Source: JAAYCI01 sp964370295 (GTDB lineage: Bacteria > Bacillota > Clostridia > Oscillospirales > Ruminococcaceae). From it: 52,941 nt of DNA. The stretch spans positions 1 to 52,941 of the forward strand of contig CAYJIR010000014.1 in assembly GCA_964370295.1 (NCBI GenBank). The letters are read 5' to 3'. Positions 33,899 to 42,308 of this stretch are shown here, one piece after another. The translations under genes were made by a program, and so were the position numbers. Every line of letters starts with the position of its first letter. Within the stretch, counting starts at the first letter, position 1. The notes beneath the pieces were generated by a model. That model searched no databases, was not told the DNA's origin, and saw only the letters and a list, made by a program, of their open reading frames with translations.

Positions 33899-35079
33899 TG
33901 CGTAATCTCCTTATGGTTAAACTTTGCCACCGAAACACAGTCCTTATCGCCCCGTCCGGACAAATTGACAACAATGAGCTTGTCTTTGCCCATAGAAGGG
34001 GCTATTTTTATGGTGTGTGCCAAGGCATGAGAACTTTCAATGGCGGGGATAATTCCTTCAGTTCTAGAGAGATATTCAAACGCACGCACAGCCTCTTCGT
34101 CTGTAATGCAGACATACTGTGCCCGGCCGATGTCGTGTAAATATGCGTGCTCCGGGCCAACGCCCGGATAATCCAGCCCTGCTGAAATGGAGTACACCGG
34201 TGCAATCTGCCCATAGTCATCCTGACAAAAATAACTTTTCATACCGTGAAAAATGCCCAAACTCCCCACCGAAATGGTGGCCGCAGTGTCCTCTGTTTCA
34301 ATTCCGCGCCCGGCCGCTTCACAGCCTATCAATTGCACCTGTGTATCGTCGATAAAATGATAAAAAGCACCTATGGCGTTGGATCCTCCGCCCACACAAG
34401 CCACCACCGCATCGGGCAGTTTCCCCTCTTTTTGTTGGCATTGCTCTTTGATTTCTTTTGAAATTACGGCTTGAAAATCGCGAACAATGGTGGGAAACGG
34501 ATGCGGCCCCATCACCGAGCCCAACACATAATGTGTGTCCTCAATTCGAGAAGTCCACTCGCGCATGGTTTCGGAAACGGCATCCTTTAGGGTTGCGGTG
34601 CCCATTTCCACCGCATTCACCTTTGCACCCAGTAGGTTCATCTTGTAAACATTCAGTGCTTGGCGTTTTATATCTTCGGCACCCATAAAGATTTCACATT
34701 CCATGCCAAAAAGCGCAGCGGCGGTGGCGGTGGCCACACCGTGCTGCCCTGCTCCGGTCTCGGCAATTAAACGCGTTTTTCCCATTTTATGCGCCAAAAG
34801 GGTTTGCCCCAACACATTGTTTATTTTATGCGAACCCGTATGGTTTAAATCTTCACGCTTTAAATAAATTTTGGCCCCGCCCAGGTCTTCTGTCATTTTT
34901 TTTGCGTAGAAAAGCCTGGATGGCCTGTTTGCATATTCACAAAAAAGCGCCTGCAATTCGCTTTGGAATGCTTCGTCTTTTTTGTAGTGCTCATATGCTT
35001 TTTCCAGCTCAATCACCGCATTCATAAGCGTTTCCGGGATGTACTGGCCACCATGTGTGCCAAATTTTCCGTTTTTCAT
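33895..35079 (-). CDS. trpB: tryptophan synthase beta subunit
   Basis: A 394-residue PLP enzyme that condenses indole with serine to make tryptophan. The PLP Lys is in EDLNHTGSHKINN. The phosphate-binding glycine run is VACVGGGSNAIGAFYHF, the indole-channel Glu is in ETGAGQHG, and a late LSGRGDKD closes the fold. This is the ordinary TrpB1 type with an alpha partner immediately downstream. Its start lies 9 bases after aroF. Confidence 0.97.
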   Translation of the reverse strand: MKNGKFGTHGGQYIPETLMNAVIELEKAYEHYKKDEAFQSELQALFCEYANRPSRLFYAKKMTEDLGGAKIYLKREDLNHTGSHKINNVLGQTLLAHKMGKTRLIAETGAGQHGVATATAAALFGMECEIFMGAEDIKRQALNVYKMNLLGAKVNAVEMGTATLKDAVSETMREWTSRIEDTHYVLGSVMGPHPFPTIVRDFQAVISKEIKEQCQQKEGKLPDAVVACVGGGSNAIGAFYHFIDDTQVQLIGCEAAGRGIETEDTAATISVGSLGIFHGMKSYFCQDDYGQIAPVYSISAGLDYPGVGPEHAYLHDIGRAQYVCITDEEAVRAFEYLSRTEGIIPAIESSHALAHTIKIAPSMGKDKLIVVNLSGRGDKDCVSVAKFNHKEITQ

Positions 35080-35088
35080 GTTTCACCT

Positions 35089-36102
35089 CTATAGCTGTTT
35101 GTTTTCCAGGGGAACGCGTCGCTGTATCTCCCCCATCAAGGCCTCAAAATCTGTTAAATCCATCGATTGCGCACCATCGCACAGGGCATTTTGAGGGTTG
35201 TTATGCACTTCTATCATCACACCATCTGCCCCTGCGGCAATCGCGGCTTTCGTTAAGGGGGCAACAAACGAGCGCTTGCCTGCCGCATGGCTTGGGTCTA
35301 CAAAAACAGGCAAATATGTTTTTTGCTTTAAGGCCACAACGGCCGATAAATCCAGCGTGTTACGGGTTGCTGTTTCAAATGTGCGAATGCCGCGCTCGCA
35401 TAATATCACTTTGTCGTTGCCGGCCGATAAAATGTATTCGGCACTCAGCAAAAGCTCTTCTATGGTGCTGGATAGGCCACGCTTTAGCAAAATCGGCTTG
35501 TTCAGCGCCCCCACTTCTTTTAGCAAATCAAAGTTTTGCATATTTCTCGCCCCAATTTGAATCACATCTACATCTTCAAACAGTGGAATCTGTGTTTGGT
35601 TCATAATCTCGCTGACAACGGGAAGGCCAAACTCTTTCTTTGCTTTCACAAGCATCTTGATGCCCTCTTCCCCATGCCCTTGAAAAGCATGCGGAGAAGA
35701 ACGTGGCTTAAAAGCCCCACCGCGAAGCATCTGCACGCCACCGGTTTTCATGGCACGCGCAATGGTGTTTATCTGGTCTTCGCTTTCGATGGCACAGGGG
35801 CCTGCGATAACCGTGAAATAACTTGGCCCCACCTTGCAATTCGATAATTCTATAACCAGCCCGTCACTGCGAATGCTTTTGTTCACCATCTTGTATGGCT
35901 CGGTGATTCTTCTGCCATAGCTTACAATTGCTGTGTTCTCCACAATGCTATCGATGTTGATGTCCTTTGTGTTGCCAATCAAACACACGGCCGTGTGCTC
36001 GGTTCCCTCCTTTACAAACGGTGAGATGCCCTCGCTGTTAAAGGAACGTACAAAACTTTCTATTTCCGTTTTTGTGGCTGTTTTATGCAATATGAACACC
36101 AT
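35089..36102 (-). CDS. aroF: DAHP synthase, type I-beta with N-terminal regulatory domain
   Basis: A 337-residue 3-deoxy-D-arabino-heptulosonate 7-phosphate synthase that joins phosphoenolpyruvate and erythrose 4-phosphate in the first step of aromatic biosynthesis. Residues about 1-70 form the ferredoxin-like regulatory domain typical of Thermotoga-type enzymes. The barrel has VIAGPCAIES, QMLRGGAFKPR, IQIGARNMQNFDLL, LLKRGLSSTIEELL, ILCERGIRTFE and FVDPSHAAGKR, covering substrate and metal residues. It lies between trpF and trpB with gaps of 6 and 9 bases, so shikimate-pathway entry is made with the trp genes under the Trp T-box. This is not the usual gene order and ties carbon entry to tryptophan need. 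Confidence 0.95.
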   Translation of the reverse strand: MVFILHKTATKTEIESFVRSFNSEGISPFVKEGTEHTAVCLIGNTKDINIDSIVENTAIVSYGRRITEPYKMVNKSIRSDGLVIELSNCKVGPSYFTVIAGPCAIESEDQINTIARAMKTGGVQMLRGGAFKPRSSPHAFQGHGEEGIKMLVKAKKEFGLPVVSEIMNQTQIPLFEDVDVIQIGARNMQNFDLLKEVGALNKPILLKRGLSSTIEELLLSAEYILSAGNDKVILCERGIRTFETATRNTLDLSAVVALKQKTYLPVFVDPSHAAGKRSFVAPLTKAAIAAGADGVMIEVHNNPQNALCDGAQSMDLTDFEALMGEIQRRVPLENKQL

Positions 36103-36108
36103 GGTTCA

Positions 36109-36711
36109 TCACCTTCCTTTTTTCACAAGATTAACAATTTGCCGAATTTTTTCCGGGTCTTTCTCCTTGTTTGTCTCCACACCGCTGCTGATATCGAAAC
36201 AATAGGGAGAATATGGATGCATGGCCTGCCCCATATTGTCCATGTTCAGCCCACCTGCCAAAATATACTCCCGTTTTATGCCTCCTATAAGCGACCAATC
36301 AAAGCACACCCCTGTGCCATAACCATTGTCAAGCAGTATCCTGTCGCACACAGAAGCATTTGCTTTTTCTAAATCTTCTTTGCTATGCACTTGTATTGCC
36401 TTCCATATTTCTTTGCCCGGCATTTCTTTTCTCAATTCTTTTATATAGGAATTTGTTTCCTCGCCATGCAACTGAATCACCTTGCAAATAGAAGCAAAAC
36501 TTGCCACATATTCTACAGGGGCATTTACAAACACGCACACCGCCGAAATTCGGCTGTCCAGCTTTTGGATAAGCCGCTTTGCCTCCTCTTTTTCCACACT
36601 GCGGTGGCTTTTGGGAAAATGAATGATGAAACCCGCATAATCGGGCAAGGCTTGGTTGACATAGTCGATATCACAGGGGCGATATAGGCCACATATTTTA
36701 ATTTTACTCAT
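36109..36711 (-). CDS. trpF: phosphoribosylanthranilate isomerase
   Basis: A 200-residue TIM-barrel enzyme that rearranges phosphoribosylanthranilate to CdRP. The catalytic Cys is in KICGLYRPCDIDYV, and the catalytic Asp is probably in LLDNGYGTG. The phosphate-binding part is ILAGGLNMDN, followed by CFDISSGVET. It overlaps trpC by 8 bases at its start. TrpF has the expected length and is separate, not fused to TrpC. Confidence 0.95.
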   Translation of the reverse strand: MSKIKICGLYRPCDIDYVNQALPDYAGFIIHFPKSHRSVEKEEAKRLIQKLDSRISAVCVFVNAPVEYVASFASICKVIQLHGEETNSYIKELRKEMPGKEIWKAIQVHSKEDLEKANASVCDRILLDNGYGTGVCFDWSLIGGIKREYILAGGLNMDNMGQAMHPYSPYCFDISSGVETNKEKDPEKIRQIVNLVKKGR

Positions 36712-37489
36712 GGCAGTGCTCCATCATTTCTTTTAAAAATTGGGCTTTGTTGCAAGTCTTCATCAAAGCCTCGCCTATCAAAAGGGCATTGGCACCTTTT
36801 TTATAAAGAAATATCCCCTCTTCCGGTGTCTCTATGCCACTTTCTGCCACATATAAAACATTCCCCGGGATGTGCTTTTTTAAATTGGCGGCATTGTTTA
36901 CATTCACAGAAAAAGTTTTTAGGTTTCGGTTGTTCACCCCTATGATTTGAGCACCCGCACGCAGGGCCTTTTTTATCTCCGCTTCGTCATGTGCCTCTAC
37001 CAAGGCATTGAGCCCTAGCATTTCACATATATGTAAATATTCTTTCAGTTCACTCTCGCAAAGCAGTGCACAAATCAGCAAAACACAATCGGCCCCCATA
37101 ATTTTCGCCTGATAAATTTGATAGGAATCCACGGTGAAATCTTTTCGCAGCATGGGAATCGTCACATTTTCTCGTATTTCGGCAAAAATATCGTCGCTGC
37201 CCAAAAACCACCGCGGCTCTGTAAGCACCGAAATACAGGCAGCGCCCATTTTTTCGTATTCTTTTGCAATGGCAAGATAGGGAAAGTCGGGCGAAATCAC
37301 CCCTTTTGAAGGCGAAGCCTTTTTCACTTCGGCTATCACGGCAAGTGGTTGTTGCAAAAGCGCTTTTTTAAAGGCAAAGCTACCTTTGGCAAGTGCTAGG
37401 GCACGCTCTTCTATTTTTGCTGCCGAGATGTTCTTTTTATCCTGTGCAACACGCTGTTTTGCGTGCTGTGCTATTTTGTGTAAAATCAT
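36704..37489 (-). CDS. trpC: indole-3-glycerol-phosphate synthase
   Basis: A 261-residue enzyme that cyclises and decarboxylates CdRP to indole-3-glycerol phosphate. The catalytic Lys lies in VIAEVKKASPSKGVISPDF, the second Lys in MLRKDFTVDSYQIYQAKIMGAD, and the Glu and Asn in LVEAHDEAE and GVNNRNLKTF. YVAESGIETPEE and NALLIGEALMK complete the phosphate site. It sits 9 bases after trpD and overlaps trpF by 8 bases. Confidence 0.96.
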   Translation of the reverse strand: MILHKIAQHAKQRVAQDKKNISAAKIEERALALAKGSFAFKKALLQQPLAVIAEVKKASPSKGVISPDFPYLAIAKEYEKMGAACISVLTEPRWFLGSDDIFAEIRENVTIPMLRKDFTVDSYQIYQAKIMGADCVLLICALLCESELKEYLHICEMLGLNALVEAHDEAEIKKALRAGAQIIGVNNRNLKTFSVNVNNAANLKKHIPGNVLYVAESGIETPEEGIFLYKKGANALLIGEALMKTCNKAQFLKEMMEHCHE

Positions 37490-37498
37490 AAAAACCGC

Positions 37499-38506
37499 CT
37501 ATCTGTTTGATGCCGCTACAAATTCGTCGAGTTTTGCCAATGTCTTTTTGTCGTCTATGGCCTTTTGCACTTCCCGGATGGCGTCTTCCATGCCTATCCC
37601 ATCGCGGGCAATGAACAAAGCCGCCGCGCTGTTTAGCACCACGGCATCCCGCTTTGCCCCTTTTTCTCCTTTTAAAATATCAATCGTAATGCTGGCATTT
37701 TCTTCGGCTGTCCCGCCAAGAAGCTCTGTCTTATCCCGCAGGGGAAAGCCAAAATCACCGGGGTTGATTTCATAACTTTTAAACCAACCGTTTCGTATCT
37801 CGCACACCTTTGTCTTTGCCGAAACAGAAATTTCATCGAGGCCATCGGTGCCATATACCACCATGCCCCGCTTCACGCCCAGCCTCGCAAGCACCTCGGC
37901 AAGCGGTTCCACCAAGGTTTCATCATACACACCCATCAACTGCATGCTGGCACCAAGGGGGTTAGACAGTGGGCCAAGAATATTGAAAATGGTTCTCGTG
38001 CCAAGTTCCTTTCGAACCGGGGCCACGTGCTTCATGGCACTGTGATACAGCGGTGCAAACAAAAAACAAATACCGATTTCGCCCAGCATAGAAAGGCTCT
38101 TTTCCGCAGACACATCAATTTTAACCCCAAGTGCTTCCAAAACATCGGCAGAGCCACATTTGCTGGAAGCAGCCCTGTTTCCATGCTTTGCCACAGGCAC
38201 ACCCATGCTTGCCAGCACAAGAGCCGAGGTGGTGGATATATTAAAAGAATTGGATTTGTCGCCGCCTGTGCCCACAATTTCCAGCACATCTAAATCGTTT
38301 AGAAGTTTGGTTGCATGTTTTCGCATACTCCTCGCCGAGGCCACAATTTCGTCGATGGTTTCCCCTTTCATGGCAAGGGCTGTAAGGTAGGCACTGGTTT
38401 GCACCGGCGAAACATTGCCAGACATAATCTCATCCATGATACTCTCTGCCAGCTCACAAGAGAGGTCTTTTTGTGCACTCAGTGCCATGATGGCTTCTTT
38501 AATCAT
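37499..38506 (-). CDS. trpD: anthranilate phosphoribosyltransferase
   Basis: A 335-residue enzyme that adds phosphoribose to anthranilate. The PRPP-binding loop is EIVGTGGDKSNSFNISTTSA, followed by the canonical KHGNRAASSKCGSADVLEALG. The DE metal pair appears in GTDGLDEIS. TrpD is free here, not fused to TrpG. It overlaps trpG by 8 bases at its start and has normal length. Confidence 0.96.
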   Translation of the reverse strand: MIKEAIMALSAQKDLSCELAESIMDEIMSGNVSPVQTSAYLTALAMKGETIDEIVASARSMRKHATKLLNDLDVLEIVGTGGDKSNSFNISTTSALVLASMGVPVAKHGNRAASSKCGSADVLEALGVKIDVSAEKSLSMLGEIGICFLFAPLYHSAMKHVAPVRKELGTRTIFNILGPLSNPLGASMQLMGVYDETLVEPLAEVLARLGVKRGMVVYGTDGLDEISVSAKTKVCEIRNGWFKSYEINPGDFGFPLRDKTELLGGTAEENASITIDILKGEKGAKRDAVVLNSAAALFIARDGIGMEDAIREVQKAIDDKKTLAKLDEFVAASNR

Positions 38507-39074
38507 GTTTTTTCTCCTTTAAAAAATTGTGTATCATCGTGTTTCCATCTTTTGTGAGAATGGATTCCGGGTGGAACTGAACGCCATACACGGGATATAT
38601 TACGTGCTCCACCGCCATAATCTCTCCATCGTCGGCACTGGCTGTGATTTTAAGAACGCTTGGCATGGTTTCTTTTTGTGCCGCAAGAGAGTGATACCGG
38701 GCCACCGGTATTTTTTTGCTTAAACCAAAAAAAAGCCGGCTTTCTTGCAAGCTGATTGTGGACTGTTTGCCATGCAAAATACTTTTGGCATGGCAAACAC
38801 TTGCGCCAAATGCGTGGCAAATGGCCTGATGCCCAAGACAAACACCCAGTATCGGATATTTCCCATGCAGTTTTTGCACAAGCTCCACACACACGCCCGC
38901 TTTTTGTGGCGTTCCGGGCCCGGGCGAAAGGAGAATGTGCGAGGGGGCCAATTTGTCAATTTCCTCTATGGTAAGCGTGTCGTTTTGAACGACTTTGATG
39001 TCTTGAATAAAGGCACCCACCGCTTGGTATAGGTTGTAAGAAAAGCTATCGTAGTTGTCTATAATCAATACCAT
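38499..39074 (-). CDS. trpG: anthranilate synthase component II (glutamine amidotransferase)
   Basis: A 191-residue class I glutamine amidotransferase that supplies ammonia to TrpE. The nucleophile elbow is ILGVCLGHQAICHAFGA; the His-Glu pair is in QFHPESILTKDG. The ATG at 39074 shares a base with the trpE stop (TAATG). An in-frame ATG at 39122 would lie inside trpE and is rejected. It may also serve p-aminobenzoate synthesis (PabA), since no separate pab genes are seen here. Confidence 0.94.
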   Translation of the reverse strand: MVLIIDNYDSFSYNLYQAVGAFIQDIKVVQNDTLTIEEIDKLAPSHILLSPGPGTPQKAGVCVELVQKLHGKYPILGVCLGHQAICHAFGASVCHAKSILHGKQSTISLQESRLFFGLSKKIPVARYHSLAAQKETMPSVLKITASADDGEIMAVEHVIYPVYGVQFHPESILTKDGNTMIHNFLKEKKHD

Positions 39075-40531
39075 TATGTCTCCTCCAAAACGGACACCAC
39101 CGATTTCGCCTTGTTGATACACTCCCTATATTCGTTTTCCGGCACAGAATCCATCACGATGCCGGCACCGGAGCGAACGAAGATTTTTCCATTCTTTTTA
39201 AAGGCAAGTCGAATGGCAATGCAGGTGTCGATATTGCCGCTGAAATCGATGTATCCTATGGCGCCGCCGTAGATGCCTCGTTTTTCATTTTCCAGCTCGT
39301 TAATAATTTCCAGTGCACGAATTTTGGGCGCTCCGGAAAGGGTTCCGGCCGGCAATATCGCATCCACCACATCCAAGGCGTCTTTGCCCTCTGCTAGTGC
39401 TCCGGTCACGGTGGAACCCATGTGCATCACATGCGAAAAACGAAGTATCTTTCTATACGCTTCCACCTGCACGCTGCCAAATTTGCTAATTTTTCCAATG
39501 TCATTTCTTCCAAGATCAACAAGCATGTTGTGTTCGGCGCTTTCTTTTTCGTCGTCCAGCAATTCTTGTTCAAGCGCCAAATCCTCTTGTGCTGTGGCAC
39601 CGCGCGGTTTTGTGCCGGCAAGCGGGTAGGTCATCACTTTTCCCTTCACTACTTTCACCAAGGTTTCGGGCGAAGCCCCGGCCATTTCAACATCGGTGCC
39701 GGAAAAATAAAAAAGATATGGAGACGGGTTTTTTATGCGCAGACGCTCATATACACCAATGAGGCTTCCCTCAAACTTAGCCGACAAACGATTTGAAAGC
39801 ACAACCTGAAAGATGTCTCCCTCAAAAATATATTTTTTCGCTTTATCCACCATTTGACAAAACTGTTCTTTGTTAAAGGCCGGTTTAAAAGCCGAGAGCA
39901 ATTTCCCCTTTTTTTCTTTCACCGCATCCCCTTTTAAAACCAGTTGTTTCATGCTATCCAGTTCCAGTAATGCCTTTTGATAGTTGGTTCTAAAGTTTTC
40001 TGTTTTCACATTTGTGATGAGAATCAGTTTTTTTTCCAGGTTGTCAATGGCCACCACCTTGTTAAAAAGCATCAAGTCGACATCATTGAAATTTTCTTCA
40101 TCATGGGCATCCAATTTTAATTTGGGCACACTGTATTTGATGAAATCGTAGGAAAAATATCCCACCAGACCCCCGGTAAAAGGTGGCATTCCCGGCACTG
40201 TTGGGCTTTTATTCTCGTGCAATATCTGCCGAATAAAGGTATGGGGTGTTTCATTTTGCATATCAACCGTTAGCCCGGATCTAATTTTGACGGCATAATC
40301 CTTTGCCACAATTTCAACGGTGGGGTCGTAACCCAAAAAGCTGTAGCGGCCAAAGTTTTTTGTATCCTCGCAGGATTCAAGAATAAATACATTGCTGCTT
40401 ACACCTTTAAGCCTTTTGTAGATATCGATCATTTCCACCGATAAATCAAGCGTTACACTGATGGGAATGGATTGGTAACTTCCGGTCTTTAAAATTTGTA
40501 GGGCTTTTTCCAGCGTCAAATTGTAATGCAT
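39074..40531 (-). CDS. trpE: anthranilate synthase component I
   Basis: A 485-residue chorismate-utilising enzyme that makes anthranilate with TrpG. The N-terminal feedback motif reads VFILESCED (LLES-like), so tryptophan inhibition is likely. Catalytic blocks include EGDIFQVVLSNRL, YPLAGTKPRGA, ELLDDEKESAEHNMLVDLGRND, GTLSGAPKIRA and VRSGAGIVMDSVPENEY. The start at 40531 has a perfect GGAGG 5 bases upstream and lies directly after the T-box terminator. The frame stays open upstream to 40741, but that part is T-box leader. First gene of trpEGDCF-aroF-trpBA. Confidence 0.96.
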   Translation of the reverse strand: MHYNLTLEKALQILKTGSYQSIPISVTLDLSVEMIDIYKRLKGVSSNVFILESCEDTKNFGRYSFLGYDPTVEIVAKDYAVKIRSGLTVDMQNETPHTFIRQILHENKSPTVPGMPPFTGGLVGYFSYDFIKYSVPKLKLDAHDEENFNDVDLMLFNKVVAIDNLEKKLILITNVKTENFRTNYQKALLELDSMKQLVLKGDAVKEKKGKLLSAFKPAFNKEQFCQMVDKAKKYIFEGDIFQVVLSNRLSAKFEGSLIGVYERLRIKNPSPYLFYFSGTDVEMAGASPETLVKVVKGKVMTYPLAGTKPRGATAQEDLALEQELLDDEKESAEHNMLVDLGRNDIGKISKFGSVQVEAYRKILRFSHVMHMGSTVTGALAEGKDALDVVDAILPAGTLSGAPKIRALEIINELENEKRGIYGGAIGYIDFSGNIDTCIAIRLAFKKNGKIFVRSGAGIVMDSVPENEYRECINKAKSVVSVLEET

Positions 40532-40550
40532 CTTATCCTCCTTATAAAAC

Positions 40551-40840
40551 AAAAAAAGTCCTCGACAGAAAAATCTGTCAAGGACGAGAATTTTAACAAT
40601 GCCCGCGGTACCACCTTGATTTGCGAGAAAACCCCGCACACTTTGCGAAATACTAACATATTCCCGGCTACTGACGTAAGCCAACACGTCATAGAATACT
40701 CGTAGGCGCAAGCCTCTTTCACTATGCCCTCGGCGGTCCATTTAATGGGAAGTCACTGCCGGGCTCTCAGCTGTCCCCGGCTCTCTGTATGCTCTTATCC
40801 CATTTTTATCTCCGCTTCAACGGTTTAAAAAATGTTATTC
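40551..40840 (-). promoter_or_regulatory. T-box leader with tryptophan (UGG) specifier
   Basis: Minus-strand leader of trpE. The T-box sequence AAGGTGGTACCGCGGG (40617-40602) would bind the free CCA end of uncharged tRNA. An intrinsic terminator, GTCCTTGACAGA-TTTT-TCTGTCGAGGAC followed by seven T, spans 40585-40551. Stem I includes AGAGAGCCGGGG and GCTGAGAGCCCGGC. In the specifier region AAATGGACC, the codon UGG at 40740-40738 reads tryptophan. Uncharged tRNA-Trp should stabilise the antiterminator and switch on the whole operon, including aroF. Confidence 0.93.
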
Positions 40841-40850
40841 AATTTTCTTA

Positions 40851-40879
40851 ACTTTAGCACATTAGAAACCCTTTGTCAA
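40851..40879 (-). promoter_or_regulatory. promoter of the trp operon
   Basis: Minus-strand TTGACA (40879-40874) and TAAAGT (40856-40851) are 17 bases apart. Transcription would start near 40844, directly at the T-box leader. Confidence 0.7.
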
Positions 40880-40950
40880 ACCAATGCTGCAAAATTTTTT
40901 TGGGATGCACACAACCAAAAACGAATCTTTGCAAAAATCTTGCACTTGCG

Positions 40951-40978
40951 TTTTCGCCTTTTATTTAAGGGGCGAAAA
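40951..40978. repeat. hairpin upstream of the trp promoter
   Basis: TTTTCGCC / GGCGAAAA form an 8-bp stem with a 12-base loop, followed by AC-rich sequence. It is part of the repeat-rich 40880-41139 spacer, which holds no gene. Confidence 0.45.
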
Positions 40979-41004
40979 CACAATGGCGTGCATCAAGGCA
41001 TGCC

Positions 41005-41036
41005 CCATAAAAGTGCTGTTTTAAGCACTTTTATGG
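41005..41036. repeat. 13-bp perfect hairpin of the dispersed repeat
   Basis: CCATAAAAGTGCT / AGCACTTTTATGG with loop GTTTTA. The right arm continues into GCC and matches the module at 424-470. With no U-tract, it looks like a structured repeat rather than a standard terminator, though it could end the amidotransferase gene's transcript. Confidence 0.6.
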
Positions 41037-41041
41037 CCTCC

Positions 41042-41097
41042 GCATTCCGCGGTGGGCCCAATGAACCCCGCAGGGATTCATTCAGCAGGCATTATTT
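41042..41097. repeat. dispersed repeat copy, internal
   Basis: GCATTCCGCGGTGGG is followed by a hairpin (AATGAACCCC-GC-AGGGATTCATT) and the core CAGCAGGCATTAT. The left contig edge starts GCATTTTGCGGTGGG and ends with the same core. It lies 43 bases from the end of the amidotransferase gene. Confidence 0.6.
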
Positions 41098-41139
41098 TCT
41101 GAATGGTTTGATTTTGGCGTGCAAAATCAGCGTGTTGCC

Positions 41140-42252
41140 CTATTTGCAAAGAGGCTCTTTCAGTTTCCACTGTAGTGTTTCGTCTTGGTAAAATAAATCT
41201 TTGTTATAAAAATTATCGACAATGCCATAAAACTCTGCTTCGCTATACCCACAAAAGCGGCAGAAATCTTGCACGCAAAGCGGGTCGAGTTTTCCGTCGC
41301 GCTCGTGAATAAGCCGGATGGCTTCCTCTCTTGTCATCACACCGTAACGGATGCTGCGTGCGGTGTAGTCCGTAGCGGCCGCGTGGCCAAATTTCGGGTA
41401 TTTCATCCAGGAGTGCACAAGATAGGCGCGGCTATCAATTTGGTCGAACATCTCCACATGGTGTGTGCGATCCCACTCATGTGTGAGGTCATGAAAACCA
41501 CGACTTTTCGCAAAATGATAGTTTTGATAGCTGTTCCACGGCACAAAATACGAAAGATAGAACGGGTCGAGGCGTGCCAAGTCCTCGGCGCATGGTGCCA
41601 GTGTAAGGCTTAAATCATTTTCGCTGACCCCGTCCCCCACAAGTTCACTTTGGTCCATGCCCACGGCCACACCATTGTTGATTTGATCTTTGGCAGAATA
41701 GGTCTCTTTGTCTGTGTTTCCGCCGTATTCATAACTCACATTTTCGCCATAGCAAAGCAAAGGTGTGCCAAATTTTAAGGCCATGTGCAAAGGGAATGTA
41801 TAAATCAAACGGTCTACATACCAAGTGGGCTTGCCATATTTTTCAAAAAACTTGCGCATAAGCACTTTTTGCACTTTGATGTTTGGCTTGCAGCTGATGA
41901 GGGTGCAAGCAAAGGTTTCGCTAAGGTTTTGCAAGTTGTGAACCCCTGCTTTTGTCATTGGGAAATTGTCTTCCACGGTGAATAAAATGGGGTTCATGCC
42001 CAGCACTTCTTTAAGCATATACACCTGAAAATGGCTGTCTTTGCCCCCGGAAACCGCAATGGCACAATCGTAGCCACCGGGGCCATTGCAACCCCTGTAT
42101 TTGTCGCATAACGCTTTTAACTCGTCGAAGCGCTTGTCCCAGTTGATATTTTTGCGGTTTTCATAATGGGTGCAGGCAGAGCATATGCCCTCGCTGTTAA
42201 AGGCAATCCCTGGACGTGTGTCTGGCATCGTGCATCGTGTACAGTATTTCAT
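41140..42252 (-). CDS. N-acetyl-sugar amidotransferase (PseA/WbpG-like PP-loop enzyme)
   Basis: A 370-residue member of the N-acetyl-sugar amidotransferase family, which converts a sugar acetamido group to an acetamidino group. An N-terminal zinc-type motif reads YCTRCTMPDTRPG, then CSACTHYE. The PP-loop is IAVSGGKDSHFQVYMLKE. Conserved later parts are YGENVSYEYGG and KLDPLCVQDFCRFCGY. Family members work with HisH/HisF-like partners that feed ammonia from glutamine; none is next to it. AGGAGG precedes the ATG. It is 56 bases after pyrG and probably co-transcribed with the nitrogen genes. The target may be a nonulosonic or other surface sugar; no other sugar gene is nearby. Confidence 0.82.
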   Translation of the reverse strand: MKYCTRCTMPDTRPGIAFNSEGICSACTHYENRKNINWDKRFDELKALCDKYRGCNGPGGYDCAIAVSGGKDSHFQVYMLKEVLGMNPILFTVEDNFPMTKAGVHNLQNLSETFACTLISCKPNIKVQKVLMRKFFEKYGKPTWYVDRLIYTFPLHMALKFGTPLLCYGENVSYEYGGNTDKETYSAKDQINNGVAVGMDQSELVGDGVSENDLSLTLAPCAEDLARLDPFYLSYFVPWNSYQNYHFAKSRGFHDLTHEWDRTHHVEMFDQIDSRAYLVHSWMKYPKFGHAAATDYTARSIRYGVMTREEAIRLIHERDGKLDPLCVQDFCRFCGYSEAEFYGIVDNFYNKDLFYQDETLQWKLKEPLCK

Positions 42253-42279
42253 GGCTGCTTCCTCCTGCTAAAAATATAT

Positions 42280-42300
42280 TAAAACGAAAATTTCGTTTTA
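42280..42300. repeat. AT-rich palindrome after pyrG
   Basis: TAAAACGAAA-A-TTTCGTTTTA has perfect 10-base arms around one base. It lies 9 bases after the pyrG stop on the minus strand, and TTTTAATATATTTTT follows. It may be a weak terminator or a protein site before the amidotransferase gene. Confidence 0.45.
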
Positions 42301-42308
42301 CGAAAAAT

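Noticed and set aside
39075..39122. Earlier in-frame ATG for trpG
   Set aside because: It lies inside trpE; the ATG at 39074 forms a TAATG overlap, and MVLIIDNYDS is the normal TrpG N-terminus.
40532..40741. Extension of trpE by about 70 codons upstream
   Set aside because: The stretch contains the T-box motif, the terminator and the UGG specifier. A perfect GGAGG lies before the ATG at 40531.
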